This document shows positions 50,874 to 58,468 of a DNA stretch of 64,000 nt, piece after piece (positions within the stretch are counted from its first letter, which is position 1; each line of letters begins with the position of its first letter). Under the pieces are notes generated by a model, which searched no databases, was not told the origin of the DNA, and worked only from the letters and a program-made list of their open reading frames with translations. This stretch comes from an uncultured Prevotellaceae bacterium (GTDB taxonomy: Bacteria > Bacteroidota > Bacteroidia > Bacteroidales > Bacteroidaceae): positions 62,001 through 126,000 of the forward strand of contig ONDS01000005.1 in the NCBI GenBank assembly GCA_900316685.1, written 5' to 3'. The position numbers were made by a program, and so were the translations under genes.

Positions 50874-53800
50874 CTATTTCATCATTATCTTTCTCGTCCT
50901 TACCTTGCCATTGCTGAGCGTCTCGCGAACGATGTTCACACCCTTCTGCAGATGGCTCTGCACCTGGCCCGACAAGTTGTATATCTGTACCTTCAGCACT
51001 TCGATGGCCGCTGTGCTCTCCATATCGGTTATCTCGGTGAGCGTGGGGTCGATCTCGCATATCTCACGGGTGATGCGGTTGAAGTGGATGGCAGGTGTTC
51101 CCTCACCGATGTATTGCAGGGCGAGGAAGGTGTAGTCATCGTATACATCGAAGCTGTATTCATTGCCCGTGGCTTCCACGGCGGTGGTCTGTGCGTCTTC
51201 GCCTATCACGGTGATCATCTGGAAGTCGGCGGGGATGGGCGCATCGGTGTAGAAGGTGAATCGGTGGAAGGTGCCCATATCCACGGTGCCGCTGTAGGGA
51301 CCCACATAGGCGTACTGCTGCGTGAAGTCGACGGTGCCCTCATATACGGGTTCCGAACCGAAGGGGACGATGGTGGCGGGGTTCCAGCCGTTGGCCACCA
51401 ATCCACTCGTTGCCACGGGGCTATTGTCGGTCTTGTAGAGTGTCACGTCCTTGACCACGGTCTCCACTGTGTTGCCGGTCATATTCTGCAAGGCGAACTG
51501 CACCACCACGGGGTCGTCGCCCAGGTCGTCGGGATTGAACGCCCCTTCCATCACGGTCTGGTCGGCGGCGAAGGGGTAGTAATGACCGCCGTAGGCATCG
51601 GCCTGTGCTTGGTTGCGCACGAACATCTGGAGGAGTCCGTCGCTGCCGGGAGCTTGTTCCAATTCGATGCGGTAGCGCGGATATTCATTGATGTCGAAGG
51701 CCTCGCCCCACAGTTTCACGTCGCCCCAATTGCCGGGGATGCTTACAGTGGCGGGCAGTCCGTTCGGGCTGGTCTCATGACCCTCGATCTCCGCTCCGTA
51801 GTCGACGAGCACCTGCAGGTCTTCGCTCGACGGGGTGAAGTTGGTCAGATAGACGTCGCGTGTGGCGGAGAGTATCTCGATGGGGTCGATGGCGCTGCTG
51901 CTATAACGCTGCACGGCGAGGTACCAGTAGCTCTGTTCGAGGGTGATCTTGCATTCGTTGCCGTTGATCTCGATGGCGGGGTAGGTCTCGCCCAGGTTCT
52001 CGCCATACTCATCCTTGTAGCCGAGTTTCCACTGCAGTCCTTCGGGTATGGGCTGGGCGCATCTCACGGTAATCACGTGCTTGGTGCCCTCGGTCACGTC
52101 AGCTCCCCAGGCCTTGCCGCCCACTTCGCCCCACTGACCGCGGAAATTCACGGTGCCGCTGTAGATATTGCCGTCGGCGGCGGCCTCGCCGGTCACGGTG
52201 CTCGACCAGTTGCCTACCAGAGGTAGCTGTTGCTCGGTGCCAGCCTCCGGACCCTCATACACCACCGGGTCGGCTCCGAATTCCTCGGGCTCGCGCTGTC
52301 CCCACCAGCCAATCCACCAGTCGAGGTTGATATTGCTGTAGCTGCTCGGGGCGATGCGCACCTCGGTGTCTACATCGTCTTTGCCTAAGAGGTACTTGTC
52401 GATGAAGGCTTCCACCTCGGGATATTGCACCTCCGGCAACTGGCAATGGCCATGGCCGGGCACGATGGAATAGCCCACACGGTCCTCGATGCCGAACTGT
52501 TCCCACACTTTCATGGCACCATTCATCGATACATAGCCCGAGGGATCGGCCAACCACGTGTAGTCGGGATTGCCCAACATCAGCAGGGCGCGCGGACAGA
52601 CCATGGCCGCCAACTCATGATGGTCGTGAGGCAGGTAGCTCACGTTCTTGCCATTGTAGGTATCGCGCAGGCTGTTCATAAACCAGTTGTAGTCGGTGTT
52701 GTCCAGTCCTTCCACCGACTCGGCGTCGGGCTGGGCGTTCATCCATCGCGAGTAACGCCAGGCGGCAGCACCACCTCCTCCGGGTTCCTGGGCGATGGTC
52801 AGTGCCACACGCTCGTCGAAGGCACCGCAGAAGAGTGCCATCTTGCCGGCATACGAACAACCGGTCACACCGATGTGCGCCATGTCGATCTTGGTCACTT
52901 CGGGACCTAACTGCTGCAGTCCGTCCAACAGTCGGCTCAATCCCCAGGCCCACTCGCTGTAGGCTCCGTTGTTCACCAACTCGGGATACAGACGGTCGAA
53001 CTCATAATTGCCCCTGCCGGGAGCACTGCCCATCTGCGAGTAACTGTTTACCTGACTTTCCGAGAAGGTCATCGTGGCGATGGGGCGTGAGGAGTAGACG
53101 GCGGAGGGCAGTGAGATGCCACTCGTGCCGATCATCAGGGCGTAGGGTGCGGTGCCCGTGCTGGGGTAGTTGATGGTGGCGCTCAGGTGCAGCGTCTCGC
53201 CGTTCACCGTCACGTCGACATTCAGAGTGTTGCCGTCCATCGACGCACTGATGGCGGAGGGGTCCACCTCAGGTTTCGTACCTATCTCGTAATGCTGTAT
53301 CTCGCGTGCTATCTCGCCGCGGCGCAGCGACCAGTCGCTGAAGTCGGTCACACGCCCGCTGCCGTCAGACCATTCCAGAGGGTCGGGCAGTGGGTCTACC
53401 TTCTTTGCCTCATCCTTCGAGGGCAGCACGGGGTTGGCGGCTGCTCCGGTGTTCTCTACATTGTAGACGAGGGGGATGTCGCCCACCACCTTCGTCTTCA
53501 CCACCACGTTGTACGAGGCACTGCCCGGGGCATATTCCTCGTTGCCGGCGAAGGTGGCGGTCACGGTGCCGTTGCCTTCACCCTCACCCAGAGTGGCCAC
53601 ACCAGTCGTGTTGTTCACCGTCAGCAGTCCTTCCGGATTGGAAGTGGCCGTATAGGTCACGGGCAGCCCATGGGGGTTGTTGAGCACGGGGGCCGTGAAG
53701 GGCTCGCCGGGCTGCAGGCGTACGCTCGCGGGTGTGAACGACAGTTCGGGTTTGAGCCGTTCTCCTTCTTTCACGCGCTCCACGCTGAGCACATGGATGG

Positions 53801-54203
53801 TCACCGACTCCGATTTGGTCCATTGTAGCGAGAGGAAGGTGTAGGTCTGGTCGAACTCGAAACTGAAGGAGGTCTGTCCGGCGTCGAACGACACATATTG
53901 GGCGTTGTCGTCGGAGGTGTCCACGTAGTTCACTTTCCACTGGAAGCCTTCGGGCAGAGGCTCGGCCACATTGATGGTGATGGTGTGCTTGCCACCGGGC
54001 GACACTTCGCCGCCCCAGGCTCCGCCACCCATGTCGCCCCACTGGCCGGTCAGGGTCACGTCGCCGCTGTAGATCTTACCGTCGGCAGAGGCTGTCCCCG
54101 TGGTCGTGAAACGCCAGTTGCCTACCAACGGCAACAGCTCCTGTGCCTGTATGCCGAAGCAACAACACAGGAGGAGAAGGGTAATGTAAATAATTTTCTT
54201 CAT
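50874..54203 (-). CDS. Large secreted CE15 glucuronoyl esterase with repeated flanking modules
   Basis: An 1109-residue protein with a signal peptide (GIQAQ). Residues about 20-130 and about 680-800 are related beta-rich modules (LLPLVGNWRFTTTGTASADG against LPLVGNWSSTVTGEAAADG), likely carbohydrate-binding. An Ig-like domain (about 145-240) follows the first. The CE15 catalytic domain (about 245-640) has GCSYAGK (Ser450), TIAQEPGGGG and VPGHGHCQLPE and is a close paralogue of the neighbouring gene. A third related module near 950-1050 and a Por-like tail (LKVQIYNLSGQ...RKIMMK) end the protein. It attacks glucuronoyl esters in lignin-carbohydrate complexes. Its promoter carries a TGAAACAA half-site like that of susC. 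Confidence 0.9.
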   Translation of the reverse strand: MKKIIYITLLLLCCCFGIQAQELLPLVGNWRFTTTGTASADGKIYSGDVTLTGQWGDMGGGAWGGEVSPGGKHTITINVAEPLPEGFQWKVNYVDTSDDNAQYVSFDAGQTSFSFEFDQTYTFLSLQWTKSESVTIHVLSVERVKEGERLKPELSFTPASVRLQPGEPFTAPVLNNPHGLPVTYTATSNPEGLLTVNNTTGVATLGEGEGNGTVTATFAGNEEYAPGSASYNVVVKTKVVGDIPLVYNVENTGAAANPVLPSKDEAKKVDPLPDPLEWSDGSGRVTDFSDWSLRRGEIAREIQHYEIGTKPEVDPSAISASMDGNTLNVDVTVNGETLHLSATINYPSTGTAPYALMIGTSGISLPSAVYSSRPIATMTFSESQVNSYSQMGSAPGRGNYEFDRLYPELVNNGAYSEWAWGLSRLLDGLQQLGPEVTKIDMAHIGVTGCSYAGKMALFCGAFDERVALTIAQEPGGGGAAAWRYSRWMNAQPDAESVEGLDNTDYNWFMNSLRDTYNGKNVSYLPHDHHELAAMVCPRALLMLGNPDYTWLADPSGYVSMNGAMKVWEQFGIEDRVGYSIVPGHGHCQLPEVQYPEVEAFIDKYLLGKDDVDTEVRIAPSSYSNINLDWWIGWWGQREPEEFGADPVVYEGPEAGTEQQLPLVGNWSSTVTGEAAADGNIYSGTVNFRGQWGEVGGKAWGADVTEGTKHVITVRCAQPIPEGLQWKLGYKDEYGENLGETYPAIEINGNECKITLEQSYWYLAVQRYSSSAIDPIEILSATRDVYLTNFTPSSEDLQVLVDYGAEIEGHETSPNGLPATVSIPGNWGDVKLWGEAFDINEYPRYRIELEQAPGSDGLLQMFVRNQAQADAYGGHYYPFAADQTVMEGAFNPDDLGDDPVVVQFALQNMTGNTVETVVKDVTLYKTDNSPVATSGLVANGWNPATIVPFGSEPVYEGTVDFTQQYAYVGPYSGTVDMGTFHRFTFYTDAPIPADFQMITVIGEDAQTTAVEATGNEYSFDVYDDYTFLALQYIGEGTPAIHFNRITREICEIDPTLTEITDMESTAAIEVLKVQIYNLSGQVQSHLQKGVNIVRETLSNGKVRTRKIMMK

Positions 54204-54363
54204 ACTGCTAAAACATTATTAAGTTAGTAAATATCGCTTTTCGGATTATTATTAGGTAGGTTATGAAAATGTCGTATATCGCTATGTGATGTTGTGGGTA
54301 GTTGAATGATAAATTTCGGTATTATTTTCGAGTTGTATTTGCCTCCTCCCGAAATCGTTGTTG

Positions 54364-54429
54364 CAAATTTAGTGATAGCTGTCTTTTTGTCGGCGAAAAA
54401 ATATTGAAAAGGTTTTTGCTTTTGTTTCA
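54364..54429 (-). promoter_or_regulatory. Putative HTCS 1 operator and promoter of large CE15 gene
   Basis: Minus strand: TGAAACAA (54429-54422), identical to the first half-site of susC; degenerate TTCAATAT (54408-54401) 21 bp later; -7 box TAAATTTG (54371-54364) 37 bp later. The leader to the start codon is about 155 bp; the gap 54204-54564 holds nothing else recognisable. Confidence 0.45.
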
Positions 54430-54552
54430 TACCGGAAAAAACTTTTTCATGAAACGAATTTCGCTTTTTTTCGTTCATTATTTTACTTTCTTGTTCAAGT
54501 TCCTGGAGTTAAATACTTGAGCAAGATATTTGCGCGGTTGGAAAGAAATGTA

Positions 54553-54560
54553 TATTTTTG
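54553..54560 (+). promoter_or_regulatory. -7 box very close to a start codon
   Basis: TATTTTTG ends 4 bp before ATG 54565, which would make the transcript leaderless if this box is used. Confidence 0.4.
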
Positions 54561-54564
54561 TGGC

Positions 54565-55374
54565 ATGAAAAGTATCATCCTGTTTTTGTTCCTTGCGATG
54601 ATGGCCTGTGAGACACTATTCGCACAGCCCAAGAGCCCCATCAACATGATGGAACTGGTGCAGCGGGCGGAAGAGGGCGACACTGCCGCCCAATATGCCG
54701 TGGCCTATTGCTACGACCGCGGATTGGGTTTCAAGAAGGATGTCAAGATGGCGGCGCGATGGTACGAGGTGGCCGCCATGCAGGGTCATGCCGCCGCGCA
54801 GTATGCCATAGGTGATTGCTACGCCCAGGGCGACGGCGTGGAGCGCGACGATATCAAGGCGGCGCAATGGATGGAGAAGGCGGCACGCCAAGGGCACATG
54901 GCGGCGCAGTATTCCATGGGAGTGATTTGCCTCAATGGGGTAGGGATGGCGCGTGACCCGCGGGCTGCCGTCAGCTGGTTCCGTCAAGCGGCGGCGCAGG
55001 GCGATGCCGACTCGCAGTTCAATCTTGGCTATTGCCTGGAGCAGGGCATAGGCATAGAACGCGATGCCAAGAAAGCGGTATTCTGGTACACCGAGGCGGC
55101 TTCGCAGGGTATGCCCGAGGCTCTTTACAACCTGGGGCGTTGTGCCATGGAGGGTGTAGGCATGATGAAGGATGTGAAGCAGGGACTTTTCTGGTTGGAA
55201 GAGGGTGCCAAGCGCCATGACGTGCGTTGCATGACCTACTTGGCTGAAATCTATGAATCGGGCGAAGGCGTGAGGCGCGATGCCTCCAAGGCGCGCAAAT
55301 GGCGCAAGAAGGCCGAAAAGGCCTCAGCTGGCGAGCATTTACGCTATACGCCTCTCGACGACACCGAAGAATGA
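54565..55374 (+). CDS. Secreted Sel1-repeat protein
   Basis: A 269-residue protein starting at ATG 54565 with a signal peptide (MKSIILFLFLAMMACETLFAQ); it could be cleaved after FA or be a lipoprotein at Cys15. Six Sel1 repeats follow (AAQYAVAYCYDRGLGFKKDVKMAARWYEVAA and similar), ending in a short acidic tail. An upstream in-frame TTG at 54517 is less likely because the signal peptide starts at the ATG. Unlike the Sel1 protein at 27694 it is exported. Partner unknown. It precedes the FHA/PP2C cluster but is separated by a gene relic and a promoter. Confidence 0.87.
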   Translation: MKSIILFLFLAMMACETLFAQPKSPINMMELVQRAEEGDTAAQYAVAYCYDRGLGFKKDVKMAARWYEVAAMQGHAAAQYAIGDCYAQGDGVERDDIKAAQWMEKAARQGHMAAQYSMGVICLNGVGMARDPRAAVSWFRQAAAQGDADSQFNLGYCLEQGIGIERDAKKAVFWYTEAASQGMPEALYNLGRCAMEGVGMMKDVKQGLFWLEEGAKRHDVRCMTYLAEIYESGEGVRRDASKARKWRKKAEKASAGEHLRYTPLDDTEE

Positions 55375-55446
55375 ACAATCGCCATCCTCATTCCCTGTCG
55401 CTCTTGACAAAAAAGTATGTTTTGATATTTCTTTTACATTATTTAA

Positions 55447-55623
55447 TATGGTAAGTCATCTGAGGAAGTCACGGGAATCGCTACGGTACCTGGCGACGGG
55501 ATGAAGACCGATGATGGTTGGTACACCCTCGATGGCCGCCGACTCTTAGGCAAGCCGACACAGCGAGGCATCTTCATCAACAATGGAGAGAAAAGACTGC
55601 TCAGGATGCGCTGTGCCATGTAG
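55447..55623 (+). pseudogene. Relic of the C-terminal tail of a secreted protein
   Basis: The frame reads SSEEVTGIATVPGDG, then DDGWYTLDGRRLLGKPTQ and RGIFINNGEKRLL to TAG. This is the usual end of large secreted Prevotella proteins. There is no start and a stop codon precedes it after about 16 residues, so only the tail remains. Confidence 0.65.
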
Positions 55624-55705
55624 GAGGTTGGAATATTAATAGGCCGTTGGAATGTAAGACGAAAAATTTTTTGCTTTACGATGATGGATTTTTGCTTTTT
55701 TTGTT

Positions 55706-55713
55706 TAACTTTG
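55706..55713 (+). promoter_or_regulatory. -7 box for the first FHA gene
   Basis: TAACTTTG, 35 bp before the start codon. Confidence 0.5.
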
Positions 55714-55748
55714 CAGAATCGGAATATTAATCATTAAAAACACACTTC

Positions 55749-56462
55749 ATGAAAATCATCATAGGAAGAGAAGAACAAGGTTCCAGGCTCCATCTCGTGG
55801 CTTACAACGACCAGGGGCAGATGACCAAGGACATCTGCCACGGACAGCAACAGAGCGTCAACCAGTCCGTCAGCCGACAGCACCTTAGCCTCACACTCAA
55901 CGACGACGGCTCGTTCACACTTGAAAACCTCAAGATGCAGAACATCACTTTCGTCAACGGCATGCAGGTGAACCGCACACGCGTGACAAAGGACGACCGC
56001 ATCGAAATGGGGCACGAACGCTATCTCTTCGACTGGGCGGCCATCAAGCCGCTGCTGCCTAAGATACACGACGCCAGACCACTCAAACAGGTGTTCGAGG
56101 ACTACGACCAGCAGATAGCCAACCTCAACAAGCGACAGCAAGTGTTCAACGCCATGCGAGGCGGCACGAGTATTCTCACCATGGGTGCCATCGCCGTGGG
56201 TTTCATCTTCGGACGCGACGGAGGATTCAGCACGCTCACCGCCATACTTTACGGACTGGCTCTCTTCGCCTCGCTCTTCTTCACTGTCAAGTCGTTCATC
56301 GATGCCAGCAAACTGCCGGCACAGCGCAAACGCATCACCGATGAGTTCCGCCAGCATTGCGTCTGCCCCAACGACGAGTGCCGCCATTTCCTTGGCAACT
56401 ACCAGTTCTACGACAACCTCCCCAAGAAATGCCCTCACTGCCAGACGCAGTTTATTAAATAA
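55749..56462 (+). CDS. FHA-domain membrane protein with zinc ribbon
   Basis: A 237-residue protein. The N-terminal FHA domain (1-95) has the phosphothreonine-binding pattern IIIGREEQGSR, VSRQHLSLTLNDDGSFTLEN and NITFVNGMQV. A helical linker leads to two close hydrophobic segments (about 138-178), and the C-terminus carries a CxxxxC...CxxC zinc ribbon (CVCPNDECRHF, CPHCQTQF). It would hold a phosphopeptide sensor at the inner membrane. It opens a cluster with a second FHA protein and a PP2C phosphatase. No Ser/Thr kinase is encoded nearby, so the kinase must be elsewhere. Confidence 0.9.
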   Translation: MKIIIGREEQGSRLHLVAYNDQGQMTKDICHGQQQSVNQSVSRQHLSLTLNDDGSFTLENLKMQNITFVNGMQVNRTRVTKDDRIEMGHERYLFDWAAIKPLLPKIHDARPLKQVFEDYDQQIANLNKRQQVFNAMRGGTSILTMGAIAVGFIFGRDGGFSTLTAILYGLALFASLFFTVKSFIDASKLPAQRKRITDEFRQHCVCPNDECRHFLGNYQFYDNLPKKCPHCQTQFIK

Positions 56463-56494
56463 GTGGTGAGTGGTGAGTGGTGAGAGGTGAGTGG
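56463..56494 (+). repeat. GGTGAGT heptamer array at FHA stop codon
   Basis: Four units (GTGGTGA, GTGGTGA, GTGGTGA, GAGGTGA) follow the TAA stop directly in sense orientation. Downstream lie the AATTATTCY repeat (56531-56559) and ATTCAAM heptamers (about 56573-56600). Confidence 0.85.
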
Positions 56495-56654
56495 TTGCTT
56501 CGTATGTAGGAGCATCAAATTCCCTGTCGAAATTATTCCAATTATTCTAATTTCTTTCCGAAAAAACATTCAAAATTCAACATTCAAAATTCAACATCCA
56601 AAACTCCCAACTCATCCCATAATCTCACCATTTCATGGAAAACGACCCTATTTC

Positions 56655-56686
56655 CTTGCATTCGGCCCGATAAGTCATTATCTTTG
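56655..56686 (+). promoter_or_regulatory. Promoter of the SFADAF-repeat / FHA / PP2C operon
   Basis: CTTG (56655-56658) and TATCTTTG (56679-56686) with 20 bp between them. Confidence 0.6.
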
Positions 56687-56724
56687 CATCAGAAAAATCA
56701 ATCAAATCATTAATAATTACCACT

Positions 56725-57891
56725 ATGAATACAAACGATCAAACCCAGTATGTGGGACCCGAGAACAGCAACCCCGTGAATAACCAGTCCAGCACTTCGC
56801 AGCCTCCTGTGTTCGAAGAGAAACAAGGTGGCTCCAACACCTGGAAGTATGTCACCATCGGTGGCGCCGCCGCTCTGCTCGTTGGCGCAGGCACCGTTTA
56901 TGCTACCGATGCCTTCGGTGCTCGTACCGCCATCTTCGGCGATGATGCTGCCGACACCAGTGCAGCTCCCGCCGCTGCCGCCACTCCTGAAGTGGCTGCC
57001 GAGACCACGGAGACCGCTGCCGACAAGACTGCCGACGAGGCCGTGGAAAAGACCACAGAGACCGCAGAGACTACTGTCGAGGCCACAGCCGAACCTGCAG
57101 CTGCCGCCACAGGCATTGATGTGGAAATCTACGACCATGCTCCCGTGGCGCATGTGGGTCAGCACCTCAGTTTTGCCGATGCTTTCGCCGCAGCCCGCGC
57201 TCAGGTGGGTCCCGGTGGCGTCTTCCACTGGCACGGACACGACTATGGCACCTACTATGAAACCGAATGGGATGCCATGAGCGACAGCCAGCAAGCCCAG
57301 TACGAGGCAAGCGCAGCATCACCTCAGTCGGCCGTTCAGCCTGTCACTCCTCATTTCGTGGCCGAGGCTCCCGTGGCTCATGTGAGCGATGCTCTCAGCT
57401 TCGCCGACGCTTTCGCAGCAGCCCGCGCACAGGTGGGCGCCGGAGGTGTGTTCGAATGGCATGGTGGCGTGTTCAGCACCTATTATGAAACGGAATGGGA
57501 CGGCATGACCCCGCAGCAGCAACATCTCTTTACCGCTCAGGTACATACCGAGCATGTGCCCCATCACACACATTATTATGCCGATGCCGATGGCGGCGTC
57601 CACTTCAAGTCGGTGGAAACCTTCGGTACTGAGCAGTACGACGAGGTGACGGCCAAGGTACTTGACAACGCTCCCGACCACGACGAGGCTTACCACGCCA
57701 CGGTGAAAGAGGTGGAAGGTACGACCGACGACATGCACATCGATGTGGCTGATTCGGGTGTCGCTTACGTAGATGTCGAGAACGATGGACTGGTCGACAT
57801 GACCTTCACACCCATCGAAAGTGCCGACCCGCTGGATGTGGCCCAGGCCTCCGACACAGCCCTGCTCGACGATGGCACGCTCCTGATCTAA
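56725..57891 (+). CDS. Membrane protein with two SFADAF repeats, function unknown
   Basis: A 388-residue protein. Residues 1-38 are polar, one membrane helix lies at about 40-60 (YVTIGGAAALLVGAGTVYA), then an Ala/Thr/Glu-rich linker to about 130. Two near-identical domains follow (about 135-190 and 215-270): APVAHV, LSFADAFAAARAQVG, GGVF-WHG and TYYETEWD are present in both. The C-terminal 110 residues are acidic with VADSGVAYVDVENDGLVDM. I have seen this repeat only as unannotated Bacteroidetes proteins and assign no function. The gene is followed after 15 bp by an FHA gene, so it belongs to the phospho-signalling operon; its Thr-rich linker could be a phosphorylation target (inference). Confidence 0.85.
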   Translation: MNTNDQTQYVGPENSNPVNNQSSTSQPPVFEEKQGGSNTWKYVTIGGAAALLVGAGTVYATDAFGARTAIFGDDAADTSAAPAAAATPEVAAETTETAADKTADEAVEKTTETAETTVEATAEPAAAATGIDVEIYDHAPVAHVGQHLSFADAFAAARAQVGPGGVFHWHGHDYGTYYETEWDAMSDSQQAQYEASAASPQSAVQPVTPHFVAEAPVAHVSDALSFADAFAAARAQVGAGGVFEWHGGVFSTYYETEWDGMTPQQQHLFTAQVHTEHVPHHTHYYADADGGVHFKSVETFGTEQYDEVTAKVLDNAPDHDEAYHATVKEVEGTTDDMHIDVADSGVAYVDVENDGLVDMTFTPIESADPLDVAQASDTALLDDGTLLI

Positions 57892-57906
57892 GCCTCTTGC
57901 CAAACC

Positions 57907-58407
57907 ATGAAGAAAATACCTGTACAGTGTACCTGCGGACAACAGTTCGTGGCAACCTTTCAGGACGACAATACCGCTGCGGGAACAGTAAAATGTCCCG
58001 CATGCGGTACTCGTTTGAAGGTTATCGTGCCCCGTTCCAAACCGCCTATACCGCAAGCCGGCATGGAGACCAAACTACCGCAGGGACAGTTCGGACAACC
58101 TGGCATGCTCGTCTGCCAGGGCCGTGAATATCCGCTCTCCGTGGGCGATAATATAGTAGGTCGCAAGGCGGCCAACTCCATGGCGCATATCCAACTCGAG
58201 GTCGACGACCCCTACATGAGCCGTTCCCACCTGCTCGTCAGGGTGGTGCGCAGTGGCGACGGCGGACTAACTACCTTCGTATCCAACTATAAGAACATGA
58301 ACACCACGATGGTCAACAACCGCCTGCTCGGCGACATCGACGAGGTGGTCATCAACAATGGCGACCTTCTCCAACTGGCCAACACCGTCGTTCAGTTCAA
58401 ACAGTAA
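57907..58407 (+). CDS. Zinc-ribbon FHA-domain protein
   Basis: A 166-residue cytosolic protein. The N-terminus is a zinc ribbon (VQCTCGQQF and KCPACGTRL). The C-terminal FHA domain has DNIVGRKAANSMAHIQ, MSRSHLLVRV and NNRLLGDIDEVVINNGDLLQL. It should bind phosphothreonine on a partner, perhaps the membrane protein encoded upstream. The gene lies 15 bp after that gene and 61 bp before the phosphatase gene, with a heptamer array in between. Confidence 0.9.
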   Translation: MKKIPVQCTCGQQFVATFQDDNTAAGTVKCPACGTRLKVIVPRSKPPIPQAGMETKLPQGQFGQPGMLVCQGREYPLSVGDNIVGRKAANSMAHIQLEVDDPYMSRSHLLVRVVRSGDGGLTTFVSNYKNMNTTMVNNRLLGDIDEVVINNGDLLQLANTVVQFKQ

Positions 58408-58460
58408 CTCCTCACCTCTCACCCCTCACCTCTCACCTCTCACCCCTCACCCCTCACCTC
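58408..58460 (+). repeat. CTCACCT heptamer array inside an operon
   Basis: Seven to eight units CTCACCT/CTCACCC fill the gap between the FHA and PP2C genes and end 8 bp before the PP2C start codon. Orientation is opposite to the other arrays relative to the upstream gene. The unit TCACCTC resembles the anti-Shine-Dalgarno end of 16S rRNA. Confidence 0.9.
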
Positions 58461-58468
58461 TTATAAAT

